A stretch of DNA of 64,000 nt, taken from the IMG/VR virus record IMGVR_UViG_3300042899_000796, positions 1 through 64,000 of that record. One strand, 5' to 3'. The notes beneath the pieces are model-generated. The model was not told the origin of the DNA, made no database searches, and saw nothing but the letters and a program-made list of their open reading frames with translations. The position numbers and the translations under genes are program-made. This DNA is from a virus. Below, piece by piece: positions 16,339 to 24,801 of this stretch (the stretch's first letter is position 1; each line of letters begins with the position of its first letter).

Positions 16339-16716
16339 ATGGAATTTTACATCAAACAAAACGCAACATTACCTGTATTAAAAATGCAAGTTGTTAAGGA
16401 CGGTAGAGCCGGATATCAACAACTTATGCAAGATTTAGAGGTATCTACAATATTTTTTACAATGATTGACGTGGAGACGGGTATTCCTAAAATAGTATCC
16501 GCTCCCGCCGAAATTGTTAATTTAATCTTACCTGACGGTGCCGACCCTGAATATTATATCTATTTTAAATTTACCTCCCGAGATACTAACACTCCTGGTA
16601 GATATGAGGGTCAATTCTTAATTAAGAATGACGAAGGTAATTTAATTCTTCCAATTAGAGAAGAACTTTATATTAATGTCCAACCAAGTTTTATTTCAGA
16701 AACTGCTTGTTGTTAA
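16339..16716 (+). CDS. Putative virion protein with BppU-like beta domain
   Basis: 125 residues from the ATG at 16339, chosen because the TATTTAT motif sits just upstream. The sequence alternates beta strands: FYIKQNATLPVLKMQVV, ISTIFFTMID-type strands, then YYIYFKFTSRDTNTPGRYEG and ILPIREELYINV. This resembles the N-terminal beta domain of upper-baseplate (BppU-type) and similar phage receptor-binding accessory proteins: a polymer-like statement of constraint, then a D-T-x-x-P-G-x-Y-x-G turn. It ends in two cysteines. It is monocistronic in appearance. The structural role is inferred from the fold pattern and the promoter class. Confidence 0.45.
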   Translation: MEFYIKQNATLPVLKMQVVKDGRAGYQQLMQDLEVSTIFFTMIDVETGIPKIVSAPAEIVNLILPDGADPEYYIYFKFTSRDTNTPGRYEGQFLIKNDEGNLILPIREELYINVQPSFISETACC

Positions 16717-16741
16717 TTTGATTCTTGATTTAATTTAATTA

Positions 16742-16813
16742 TATTTATTTACGATGAGTAAGGTAAACTTCACAACTAAGTGATTGCCAATAAACCACTC
16801 CTAAATAAAACAT
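16742..16813 (+). promoter_or_regulatory. DNA polymerase leader: TATTTAT motif and a 9-codon micro-ORF
   Basis: TATTTAT at 16742-16748 is followed after 5 bases by an ATG (16754) opening a nine-codon frame MSKVNFTTK that stops at 16783. The polymerase ATG follows at 16814. The leader could carry a translational control, as T4 polymerase mRNA is known to do. No convincing hairpin was seen, and the micro-ORF may be chance. Confidence 0.3.
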
Positions 16814-19540
16814 ATGATTAACAGTGAAGAAATTGAGTCATTCCTACATGGGAATGACCCGGAAGAATTTATAGTTGCCATCGAGTATGATTACCGAGAC
16901 AACTGTATCTACAAAATTAAGGAGATTCCCGGAAAAGGGAAAGAAATCCGTAAAGACACTTTTACCCCGTTCGCTTGGGTAGGTGATTTAAAAAATCTAA
17001 AATTTTATAACGACTCGAAAGCCGTTCAGAAAGAGGCGATGACCAAGTATGGGATTCTAATTGAGAAATTAGAAACTCATGGAAACGAACGTCTTGAAAA
17101 AGGTTTGACCTTTATAGTTAAATCTATGAAAGGGTACCGAGAACTTATCCAATTCTTTAGGGATGGTGGATGTGACCCATGGGGTGATAAAGCTAAGGAT
17201 AAGATAACACTTCTATCTCCGGTAGAACAATACCTTGTATCCAAAGAAAAGAGATTATTTAAAGGGTTTGAAAACTATAACGAGGTTACTCGAATGGTAT
17301 ATGACTTGGAGACGACCTCACTTGAACCTAAGGACGGTCGTATCTTCATGATTGGAATTAAAACCAATAAAGGTTACCATAGAGTAATCGAATGTACTGA
17401 TGAAAATGAAGAAAAGGGTGCTATCATCGAATTCTTCAAAGTAATTAACGAACTTAAACCATCTATTATTGGTGGGTATAACTCAGCAAACTTTGACTGG
17501 CATTGGATATTTGAAAGAAGTAAGATATTAGGAATTGATTTAAAGAAAGTTTGTAAATCATTAAACCCTAATCATTCATATACTCGTAAAGATGGTATGT
17601 TAAAATTGGCAAATGAGGTTGAGACTTATACTCAAACTTCTATTTGGGGGTATAATGTGATTGACATTATCCATGCGGTTCGTAGAGCTCAAGCAATCAA
17701 CTCAAGTATTAAAGCGGCTGGTTTGAAATACATTACCAAGTATATTAATGCGGAATCTCCAAGTCGTGTTTATATTGACCACTTGGATATTGGTCCATTT
17801 TATGCAAACAAAGAAGATTTTTGGTTAAACAAAACTAACGGTAACTACAAGAAAGTTGGTGTTGATTCTAAGATTGATGAAATTTGTGGGAGAAGAACTG
17901 ACACTTATGAAAAAACTACAGGAGATAAGTTAGTTGAGAGGTATCTTGACGATGACTTAGATGAAACCCTTAAGGTTGACCAAGAGTTTAACCAAGGTTC
18001 ATTCTTGTTGGCGGCAATGATTCCAACAACATATGAAAGGGTTTCAACTATGGGTACTGCAACATTATGGAAAATGTTAATGTTAGCTTGGTCTTATAAA
18101 CATGGAATTGCGATACCTGCAAAAGAATCTAAGACTGACTTTGTAGGAGGTCTTTCAAGACTATTAAAAGTTGGTTATAGTAAGAATGTCCTAAAACTCG
18201 ATTTTAGTTCCCTATATCCCTCAATTCAGTTGGTACACGATGTATTCCCTGATTGTGATGTAACAGGAGCAATGAAAGGTATGTTAACTTACTTCCGTAA
18301 TACTCGTATTAAATACAAACAATTGGCTGAGGAGTTTTACGAAACAGACAGGGCGAAATCAGAATCATATGGTAATAAACAATTACCGATTAAGATTTTC
18401 ATTAACTCGATGTTCGGAGCATTATCAGCACCACAGGTATATGCTTGGGGTGATATGTATATGGGAGAACAGATTACCTGTACCGGTAGACAATATCTTC
18501 GTCAAATGATTAAGTTCTTTATGTCAAAAGGATACACCCCGTTAGTAATGGATACGGATGGTGTTAACTTCTCCACACCGGATGAAGCAAATGACCGAGT
18601 TTATGTTGGTCGTGGATTGAATTGGAAGGTTAAAGAAGGTAAAGAATATTATGGACCTGAGGCTGATGTTGCAGAGTATAATGATGTTTTTATGAGAGGT
18701 GAGATGGCACTTGATACTGACGGTGTTTGGCCCTCAACTATTAACTTAGCTCGTAAGAATTATGCGGTTATGGATTCTAAAGGTAAAATAAAACTTACCG
18801 GTAACTCAATTAAATCTAAAAAACTACCGCTGTACATTGAGGAGTTTTTAGATAAAGGGATTAAGTTATTATTAGAAGGGAATGGACAGGCGTTTGTTGA
18901 ATATTATTATGAATACCTACAAAAGATTTACGATAAAGAAATATCTTTAAGTAAGGTGGCCCAAAGAGCGAGAGTTAAATTATCATTAGATGATTATAAA
19001 AAACGATTATCCACTAAAACAAAGTCAGGTAATAGTATGTCAAGAATGGCGCATATGGAATTAGCATTACAAGAAAACTTAAAAGTTAACTTGGGGGATG
19101 TGATTATGTATGTTAATAATGGGTTAAGAGCGTCTCATGGTGATGTACAGAAAAAAGGTGATGGATTACAATTAAATTGTTATATGTTAGATAAGAATAT
19201 CTTAGATGATAACCCTGATTTAAAAGGGGACTATAACGTTGCAAGAGCGGTAACCACATTCAATAAGAAATTACAACCTTTAATGGTAGTTTTCCAAGAT
19301 GAAGTTAGAAACAACTTATTAGTTAATGACCCCGAAAAGAGAGGTATCTTTACAAAATCACAATGTGAGTTGATAAACGGACATCCATTGGATGAAGGGT
19401 CTCAAGACAGATTACAAGAAGATGTTCTTGATGTTACAGAACAAGAATTAAAATATTGGGAAAAACGAGGTTTATCACCTGATTATATGTACGACTTAGC
19501 CGAAGAGGGTTGGGAAGAAAAATTAGGGGTAATTGCATAA
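16814..19540 (+). CDS. Family B DNA polymerase with 3'-5' exonuclease (T4 gp43-like)
   Basis: 908 residues, close to T4 gp43 (898). The exonuclease domain shows YDLETTSL with D164 and E166 (Exo I) and YNSANFDWHW with D228 (Exo II). The polymerase domain shows motif A KLDFSSLYPSIQ with D463, motif B KIFINSMFGALSA, and motif C VMDTDGVNF with D580 and D582. All catalytic carboxylates are present, so it should be an active proofreading replicase. It is alone on the plus strand between a virion-like gene and a bidirectional terminator, away from the main replication block at 49655-57886. Residues 1-140 match the N-terminal domain that in T4 binds its own mRNA. Confidence 0.95.
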   Translation: MINSEEIESFLHGNDPEEFIVAIEYDYRDNCIYKIKEIPGKGKEIRKDTFTPFAWVGDLKNLKFYNDSKAVQKEAMTKYGILIEKLETHGNERLEKGLTFIVKSMKGYRELIQFFRDGGCDPWGDKAKDKITLLSPVEQYLVSKEKRLFKGFENYNEVTRMVYDLETTSLEPKDGRIFMIGIKTNKGYHRVIECTDENEEKGAIIEFFKVINELKPSIIGGYNSANFDWHWIFERSKILGIDLKKVCKSLNPNHSYTRKDGMLKLANEVETYTQTSIWGYNVIDIIHAVRRAQAINSSIKAAGLKYITKYINAESPSRVYIDHLDIGPFYANKEDFWLNKTNGNYKKVGVDSKIDEICGRRTDTYEKTTGDKLVERYLDDDLDETLKVDQEFNQGSFLLAAMIPTTYERVSTMGTATLWKMLMLAWSYKHGIAIPAKESKTDFVGGLSRLLKVGYSKNVLKLDFSSLYPSIQLVHDVFPDCDVTGAMKGMLTYFRNTRIKYKQLAEEFYETDRAKSESYGNKQLPIKIFINSMFGALSAPQVYAWGDMYMGEQITCTGRQYLRQMIKFFMSKGYTPLVMDTDGVNFSTPDEANDRVYVGRGLNWKVKEGKEYYGPEADVAEYNDVFMRGEMALDTDGVWPSTINLARKNYAVMDSKGKIKLTGNSIKSKKLPLYIEEFLDKGIKLLLEGNGQAFVEYYYEYLQKIYDKEISLSKVAQRARVKLSLDDYKKRLSTKTKSGNSMSRMAHMELALQENLKVNLGDVIMYVNNGLRASHGDVQKKGDGLQLNCYMLDKNILDDNPDLKGDYNVARAVTTFNKKLQPLMVVFQDEVRNNLLVNDPEKRGIFTKSQCELINGHPLDEGSQDRLQEDVLDVTEQELKYWEKRGLSPDYMYDLAEEGWEEKLGVIA

Positions 19541-19541
19541 A

Positions 19542-19570
19542 AAAAGTGGTCTTAGGACCACTTTTGTTTT
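19542..19570. terminator. Bidirectional intrinsic terminator
   Basis: The 10-bp stem AAAAGTGGTC / GACCACTTTT has a TTAG loop, an A-run on the left and a T-run on the right. It lies between the convergent ends of the polymerase gene (19540) and the minus-strand gene (19571). Confidence 0.85.
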
Positions 19571-19906
19571 TTATGATTGTTTTAAACCATCGGATGACAG
19601 AATATACCAATTACCACCAACAAATCTAAATTCGATACATGCATATTGGTCAGCAACTAATTCATCATAATCTTCATCTATTTTTCCGACATCAGGTTTA
19701 ATTGTGACTTTAGTCATTGATTTAATAACAACATGGTCAGTTGTTATTGAGTTTAAAGTGATTACTGATTGAGATACTCCTCTAACAATAATACAACTTT
19801 CACCATTGGTTTTATAATCTAATTCTGATACTACAGAAATTTCTGAAGAATCGATTATTAATCCGTTTATTATTTTTCTTGAGGGTATTGATTTAATTAT
19901 TGCCAT
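19571..19906 (-). CDS. Hypothetical beta-rich protein, 111 aa
   Basis: Not recognised. Alternating Val/Ile/Ser/Thr strands, with no cysteine cluster or enzyme motif, and IEFRFVGGNWYILSSDG near the C-terminus, suggest a small beta sandwich such as a virion decoration or tail-tip domain. The closing W-Y-I-L-S-S-x-G is common in phage fibre and capsid-decoration beads. It starts one base after the stop of the neck-like gene (19908-21035) and so is translated from the same message. Confidence 0.5.
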   Translation of the reverse strand: MAIIKSIPSRKIINGLIIDSSEISVVSELDYKTNGESCIIVRGVSQSVITLNSITTDHVVIKSMTKVTIKPDVGKIDEDYDELVADQYACIEFRFVGGNWYILSSDGLKQS

Positions 19907-19907
19907 A

Positions 19908-21035
19908 TTATATTACGTAAATTTGTCGAGGCATCGCTCTAAATTTCATTTGTTTGTTTAAGTTTTCTGCAATTAACGCCTCTCGTTCCATTACTTTTTC
20001 TGGTCTTAATCTTGTTAACCATCCTTCAGCTCCTGTTAATTCTTCAATTAATTTAGTTTTTTCATCTTTTGATTCAGTTAATAAGGATGTATAGTCCATA
20101 GTTAATTCACTATCAGGTGTTTTAAGATTACCACTATATTTTCCTCTAACTCTTGCCAACGTTTCTTTACAATATGCTGTGAACCATCTTCTAACCCATT
20201 GTTGACCCGGTATGTTTAAATCTTCCCAAGATAAATTATCCATTGGAACATCCGAAGGTAATTTAATAACGTCAGGATTATTTTTTAAACAATCAGCTCT
20301 ATTATCAGGGGATACATCATAATACCAATACCACACCGCTTTACCCACATAACCGTTAATATTATTCCAATTAAATCTTCCTCCCGGTGTATTGTATAGA
20401 TGAATATTTTTCTTACCATCAGGTAATCCGGTAATTCTATAGGTAAGTGAACCTCCTAAAATTCTACTTAAAACATTTGCTTCTTGCATTCTCACAAGAT
20501 AATCAAACCCTGACATCATAAAGTAAGAACCTTGATTCCCCATTTGAGCGAATCCCGCCTCATTAGCTCCAAGACCTATACCTGCACCAAATCCACCAGC
20601 AGCGGCACCTAATCCAAATGCATTCCATGGTCTATCACTAAACCATAATAATTCATTAACCTCACGACCTGCAGGGATTTCGTATGTTTGAGTATTTGCA
20701 CTTAAGATGAAATAATCTTTTTTCAAAACCCATGGACCTTCTGTTTGAAGACCTACAATTTTTGAATATGAATAACTAAATTGTTGTTCAAAATCCATTG
20801 TTCGAGTAATCAACGCTTTTGCAACTGATTTCTCATTCATGTTTAGGTTAACTAAATTAACCCATTGACTATCTATTAACCATTGAAGAACATATTCTTC
20901 ATAGTCACCTATAGATAATTCCATTAACGAGTCCATCATTTCATCTTCAAGTTCCACACTTCTAAGTGGTGCACCTAATTGATGTTTGACTCTCGTATAA
21001 ATTTTACTTCTTTCTGGTTCCGGTATAACTGCCAT
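19908..21035 (-). CDS. Putative neck/head-tail connector protein
   Basis: 375 residues. The start IYTRVKHQLGAPLRSVELED followed by a helix ending DYEEYVLQWL resembles the opening of T4-like neck proteins (gp13/gp14 group), where an L-G-x-P-x-x-x-V-E-L phrase is followed by a helical dimer region. A Gly/Ala-rich flexible insertion lies at about 140-170 (GLGAAAGGFGAGIGLGANE). The C-terminal part has WFTAYCKETLARVRGKYSG. The start is only 4 bases after a TATTTAT motif. I infer a connector or completion role; portal or tail proteins would look different, but confidence in the exact gp number is low. Confidence 0.45.
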   Translation of the reverse strand: MAVIPEPERSKIYTRVKHQLGAPLRSVELEDEMMDSLMELSIGDYEEYVLQWLIDSQWVNLVNLNMNEKSVAKALITRTMDFEQQFSYSYSKIVGLQTEGPWVLKKDYFILSANTQTYEIPAGREVNELLWFSDRPWNAFGLGAAAGGFGAGIGLGANEAGFAQMGNQGSYFMMSGFDYLVRMQEANVLSRILGGSLTYRITGLPDGKKNIHLYNTPGGRFNWNNINGYVGKAVWYWYYDVSPDNRADCLKNNPDVIKLPSDVPMDNLSWEDLNIPGQQWVRRWFTAYCKETLARVRGKYSGNLKTPDSELTMDYTSLLTESKDEKTKLIEELTGAEGWLTRLRPEKVMEREALIAENLNKQMKFRAMPRQIYVI

Positions 21036-21039
21036 AACT

Positions 21040-21046
21040 ATAAATA
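21040..21046 (-). promoter_or_regulatory. Late-promoter-like TATTTAT on the minus strand, 4 bases before ATG
   Basis: Read on the minus strand, ATATATTTAT then AGTT leads straight to the ATG at 21035. This is the same 4-base spacing as at 5908 and 16339. Confidence 0.5.
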
Positions 21047-21058
21047 TATTGTTAAACG

Positions 21059-22591
21059 TTATTGTATATCATATAATAATGAGTCTAATGGAAAAAGGAA
21101 ATTACCATTAACTATTATTGGTTTTTTATCAAAAACTAAAACATTTTTCCCTTTTTGAAAAATCATTAAATCGGTTTTATAAATCTTAACACTTGCTGTT
21201 CCTTCAAGTAAGATACCATCATCTGTTATCTTTTTTTCTCGGAAAGGTTTAACTTGTGCGGTTTTGGTTACACCATCTTTGGTTATCTCTAAATCAACAC
21301 CACTAATAGCGTCTTTTTTACTTCCAAGTTCTCCAACGATTTCAATTTTAACATCTTTACCAAAATATCTTCTTAATATTGACGCAGTTATTTCTTCACG
21401 TTTTGAACCTGCGGCGTTCTTTTCAATTAAAACTCTTAATAGGTTTTGAAATGTTGAACTTTCTCGATTAAATATTTGAAATTTATAATGATTAATTGCC
21501 GAAATAAATCTTGAAGCCTCTTTCTTTTGTTCTTCTGTGTTCTTATTTCTAAAATCAATTGGTGGTTTTTTTGTTAATTTTTTAATAACTTGATTTACAT
21601 CATTTAATAAAATACAGAATGATGTGTAATTTGTGTTTAATTTATTGATTACTGACCGACCCGGTCCTTCTAACTCATAAACACCTGACATTTGGTTATT
21701 ACCCGGATTTTCTACAAAATTTTCAGAAAATACATCTCTCATTATTTTATTTATACCATTCATGTAAATCCATTTAACATCTTGATTAGTGTTGAATAAA
21801 GTTCTATAAAATTCATTTTCAGATGATGAACACATTTCTGATTTTCCTTCACTTAGTATCTCTTTCATTTTATTTGTCTCAAGAAGTTTTGTTTCAACTT
21901 TCATGTCATATAATTTAGAAACAAAATCCCAATTTACAACTTTCCAAAAATTTACAATATATTCATCTCGTTTGTTTCTATACTTAAGATAATATGCGTG
22001 TTCCCATAAATCTAATCCTAAGATTGGAAATCCACCACCTTCGATAACATTCATTAATGGGTTATCTTGATTAGGGGTCGACATTATTTTTAAAGTATTT
22101 TTTGAGGTGATTATTAGCCACACCCATCCTGAACCAAAACGTTCTTTAGCAATTTTTTCAAATTCTTTTTTGAATGTTGGAAAACTACCATATTGTTTAA
22201 TAATCTTTTGATAAAGTTCCCCTTTAAGTTTTGTTGGTTTTGGAGATAACATATTCCAAAACAATGCGTGGTTGAAAGCACCACCGGCATTATTTCGAAT
22301 TGTTTTATCAAATCTATCAATTGTTTTAATTATTTGAATTAACTCTAAATCCCCGTATTTTTTCTTTGAAAGAGCATCATTCAATTTATCCACGTATCCC
22401 TTGTAATGTTTGTTGTAGTGAAATTCCATCGTTTCGGGGTCGATGAATTGTTTCAAGGCTGAGTAAGAATAAGGTAATTTCTCAATTCCTATTTTCTTCA
22501 TTTCTGTTATTAACAATCTTTGTTCCTTTAATACGTGATTTCCAAGGATTACTGTTTCTAACTCTTTAATTTTTTGTTCTATTTTTTTCAT
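21059..22591 (-). CDS. Mn-type superoxide dismutase fused to a PD-(D/E)xK nuclease-like domain
   Basis: 510 residues. Residues about 38-225 are a complete Fe/Mn superoxide dismutase: KLPYSYSALKQFIDPETMEF, then ligands H58, H108 (FNHALFW), D194 and H198 (LDLWEHAYYLKYRN). The GG before NHALFW and the Gln in NQDNPLM are the usual Mn-form signatures. Residues 230-370 are an unassigned helical region. Residues 385-500 look like a PD-(D/E)xK fold: E390, GVDLEI with D433, then AQVKPF with Q446 and K448, and a later TDLMIF strand. Superoxide dismutases are normally about 200 residues, so the fusion more than doubles the usual length. It has its own promoter motif (22614-22620). Role inferred: protection against, or response to, oxidative damage linked to DNA handling. 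Confidence 0.75.
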   Translation of the reverse strand: MKKIEQKIKELETVILGNHVLKEQRLLITEMKKIGIEKLPYSYSALKQFIDPETMEFHYNKHYKGYVDKLNDALSKKKYGDLELIQIIKTIDRFDKTIRNNAGGAFNHALFWNMLSPKPTKLKGELYQKIIKQYGSFPTFKKEFEKIAKERFGSGWVWLIITSKNTLKIMSTPNQDNPLMNVIEGGGFPILGLDLWEHAYYLKYRNKRDEYIVNFWKVVNWDFVSKLYDMKVETKLLETNKMKEILSEGKSEMCSSSENEFYRTLFNTNQDVKWIYMNGINKIMRDVFSENFVENPGNNQMSGVYELEGPGRSVINKLNTNYTSFCILLNDVNQVIKKLTKKPPIDFRNKNTEEQKKEASRFISAINHYKFQIFNRESSTFQNLLRVLIEKNAAGSKREEITASILRRYFGKDVKIEIVGELGSKKDAISGVDLEITKDGVTKTAQVKPFREKKITDDGILLEGTASVKIYKTDLMIFQKGKNVLVFDKKPIIVNGNFLFPLDSLLYDIQ

Positions 22592-22613
22592 ATGTTTGGA
22601 TTAACCATTACAT

Positions 22614-22620
22614 ATAAATA
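22614..22620 (-). promoter_or_regulatory. Late-promoter-like TATTTAT on the minus strand
   Basis: The motif lies in the 42-base gap between the SNF2 gene and the superoxide dismutase gene, 22 bases before the ATG at 22591. The fusion gene can therefore be transcribed independently of the helicase. Confidence 0.45.
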
Positions 22621-22633
22621 ATCGAAAATTGGT

Positions 22634-24391
22634 TTAACGACGCATTTCATTAATTCTCTTTAAAATTTCTTCAGCGGCGTCGGCAGTATTTTGATTATCT
22701 CCCATAACGGTTGCGATAACTTGTTTTTTATTGTGGAGTATGTCGTAAATAATTCCCTCAATCGTATTTTCAAAAATTGGGTAATAAACTAATACATTAT
22801 TTTTTTGACCATATCTGTATGCTCGGTCTTCTGCTTGTGCGTGGTCGGATGGTAAAAATGATAAATCATTGAAGATAACTGCCTCTGCTGATGTTAAAGT
22901 AATACCAACACCGGCTGCTTTGATATTTCCAACAAATACTTTTATTTTATCATTCTCTTGGAATTGGTCAACACTAAATTGTCTTTCATGTTTTGACATA
23001 GACCCATCAAGTTTAACCGCAGCTTTTCCAAAGTGTTCCGTAATTTTATTTAATGAATCAGTAAAATTACAAAAGATGATTACTTTTTTGTCTTGTTCAA
23101 TGATGTTCTCAGCAATTTCAATTGTTTGTGAAATTTTTTCATCAGCAATAATTTGACGAACTTTGGTTAACTTGGTGAACTGAACCGTAAGTGATTTTGA
23201 CTCCTCAGGGTTTTTTTCATACCAATTGTAGTAATCCCCCATTACTTCTTCGTACACTTTAGATTTCAATCTCAAATACACTGGTGTAATGATTTTATCA
23301 GGTAAATCTAAAACATTTTCTTTTAATCTTCTCAAAGTAAGACCCGCAGTTCTGTCTCGTAATTCTTCAAGGTTGGACGCTCCTTGAACATTCCAAATTT
23401 TTCTTGGACCAACTTTGAATTGAAAACCGGCACAATAACGAATAACATATGCCATCCAATTCTTGGCAACAGGTGAATCAATTAAACTAAGTAAGTTAAA
23501 ATAATCTATTGGACGAGATGTCATCGGTGTACCGGTTAACAACCATAATCTATCAACACTCTTTGTGATGTCGTTGATAAGTTTTGTTCGTTGCGCTTGG
23601 GCGTTTTTAATATAGTGTGCTTCATCAATAATGACTAAGTCAAATTTTGACATTAATATTAATGATTCATCTTTCTTTTTTGGGTCATGAAAATTTTTCA
23701 TGATATCATAATTTACAATAACAAAATCATGTTCCGTACTAAATTGTTTTCCTTCTGAAATAAAAATTGGTCGGTCAGAATAATTTTCAATTTCTCTCTT
23801 CCAGTTAATTTTAAGTGTTGCCGGGCAAATAATTAAAATTTTCTTGGCACCGGTTTCTAACCCTGCAATAATTGTTGAAGTTGTTTTACCAAGACCCATA
23901 TCATCGGCAAGGATAAATTTTTTATTTTCAACTAATTTTTGGATTGCCTCTTTTTGGTGTTCAAGAGGTGGACGATTAGAATATTTTGAGTAATCAATTA
24001 CAACATCTTTAACAGTATTATCTTTGATGATTGCGGCTTTTGGTAACCAAAAATGATGTAGTTCTTCTGTTTCAAATACTCTACCCCAAATATGAAACGC
24101 CTTTTCCTTATCAGATAATAGTTTTTCAACCCAAACTTTTTGTGGGATTTCAGTGTATAGTTTATCGTCGGCTAGTTTCTGTGCGAAGTAGGCATCAAGA
24201 ACAACCCATTTCTTTGCAACTTTGGGTTGTTTATCGTGATTGTTAAGAATGTATTCTGATTGACTTCTTGTCGGATAAAACTTTTTATTTAATTGTGATT
24301 TACGTTTTAATTCAATTAAATAATTATTACCACCTTCATAGGTTTCCAATAAGGACAACGCTTTCGATTCTATACTAGTATTAATTTCCAT
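22634..24391 (-). CDS. SNF2-family DNA helicase/translocase
   Basis: 585 residues. Helicase motifs in order: Q-like PPLEHQKEA (141-149), Walker A ADDMGLGKT (162-170), LIICPATL (186-193), DEAH (256-259), LLTGTPM (284-290), and in lobe 2 a VGITLTSAEAVIFND segment and QAEDRAYRYGQ. This is the SNF2/RAD54/SMARCAL1 group, ATP-driven translocases on double-stranded DNA. The first 135 residues may be a HARP-like or substrate domain but are not assigned. Phage SNF2 proteins are thought to act in replication-fork remodelling, recombination or transcription, in the way of T4 UvsW. Its ATG overlaps the stop of the SET gene by one base. Confidence 0.9.
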   Translation of the reverse strand: MEINTSIESKALSLLETYEGGNNYLIELKRKSQLNKKFYPTRSQSEYILNNHDKQPKVAKKWVVLDAYFAQKLADDKLYTEIPQKVWVEKLLSDKEKAFHIWGRVFETEELHHFWLPKAAIIKDNTVKDVVIDYSKYSNRPPLEHQKEAIQKLVENKKFILADDMGLGKTTSTIIAGLETGAKKILIICPATLKINWKREIENYSDRPIFISEGKQFSTEHDFVIVNYDIMKNFHDPKKKDESLILMSKFDLVIIDEAHYIKNAQAQRTKLINDITKSVDRLWLLTGTPMTSRPIDYFNLLSLIDSPVAKNWMAYVIRYCAGFQFKVGPRKIWNVQGASNLEELRDRTAGLTLRRLKENVLDLPDKIITPVYLRLKSKVYEEVMGDYYNWYEKNPEESKSLTVQFTKLTKVRQIIADEKISQTIEIAENIIEQDKKVIIFCNFTDSLNKITEHFGKAAVKLDGSMSKHERQFSVDQFQENDKIKVFVGNIKAAGVGITLTSAEAVIFNDLSFLPSDHAQAEDRAYRYGQKNNVLVYYPIFENTIEGIIYDILHNKKQVIATVMGDNQNTADAAEEILKRINEMRR

Positions 24392-24759
24392 TACTCAAAT
24401 AAAGACCCATTACCATAATTAATTAACAATTCTTCTTCGTCATTAATATCGTTTATTGCGAAATATACAAATGTTTGGTCTTCTTCATTTGTATACCAAT
24501 CAACATTTGGTTTTTCGGAATGGTTATAATAGGAACCATAACCTAAGACCAATGCGTGTATAGTCCAATTTTCGGAACGAGGGTAACAAAAGGTATAGTT
24601 TGAAAATACCGGTATTTTTTCTTTAGAGTTTTGTGGGAAAGAAAGAAAGGGACAAGTATCGATAACCTCACCTTTTTTTATTTTTTGTGAAGAAAAAACA
24701 CCCAAGTTATGTAATGGACTATCTTTAAGATATATTTTAGTTGGCGGACTGATTTTCAT
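24391..24759 (-). CDS. SET-domain protein (putative protein lysine methyltransferase)
   Basis: 122 residues from ATG 24759. A longer in-frame start at 24807 is rejected because it would run through the divergent promoter. The sequence follows a minimal SET domain: LHNLGVFSSQKIKKGEVI (G-x-F/G-x-x-A-x-x-x-I-x-x-G), GYGSYYNHSEKPNV at 73-86 (the N-H-S-x-x-P-N SAM/substrate knot) and EEELLINYG at 108-116 (E-L-x-x-x-Y). SET enzymes use S-adenosylmethionine to methylate Lys. The target is unknown. It has a TATATTTA element 8 bases upstream and is translationally coupled to the SNF2 helicase, an obvious candidate partner or substrate (inference). Confidence 0.75.
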   Translation of the reverse strand: MKISPPTKIYLKDSPLHNLGVFSSQKIKKGEVIDTCPFLSFPQNSKEKIPVFSNYTFCYPRSENWTIHALVLGYGSYYNHSEKPNVDWYTNEEDQTFVYFAINDINDEEELLINYGNGSLFE

Positions 24760-24767
24760 AGTTGAAT

Positions 24768-24795
24768 TAAATATAGTTGATATTGAAGTATTTAT
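24768..24795. promoter_or_regulatory. Divergent late-promoter-like elements
   Basis: TATATTTA on the minus strand (24775 to 24768) faces the SET gene. TATTTAT on the plus strand (24789-24795) lies 6 bases before the ATG at 24802. Confidence 0.45.
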
Positions 24796-24801
24796 CAATA
24801 T

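Noticed and set aside
16770-16800. Hairpin operator for polymerase self-regulation
   Set aside because: Only 4-5 imperfect pairs can be drawn; too weak to call.
21264-23156. Plus-strand ORFs inside the superoxide dismutase and SNF2 genes
   Set aside because: Short, Ser/Ile/Leu-rich mirrors of clearly coding minus-strand genes with full catalytic motifs.
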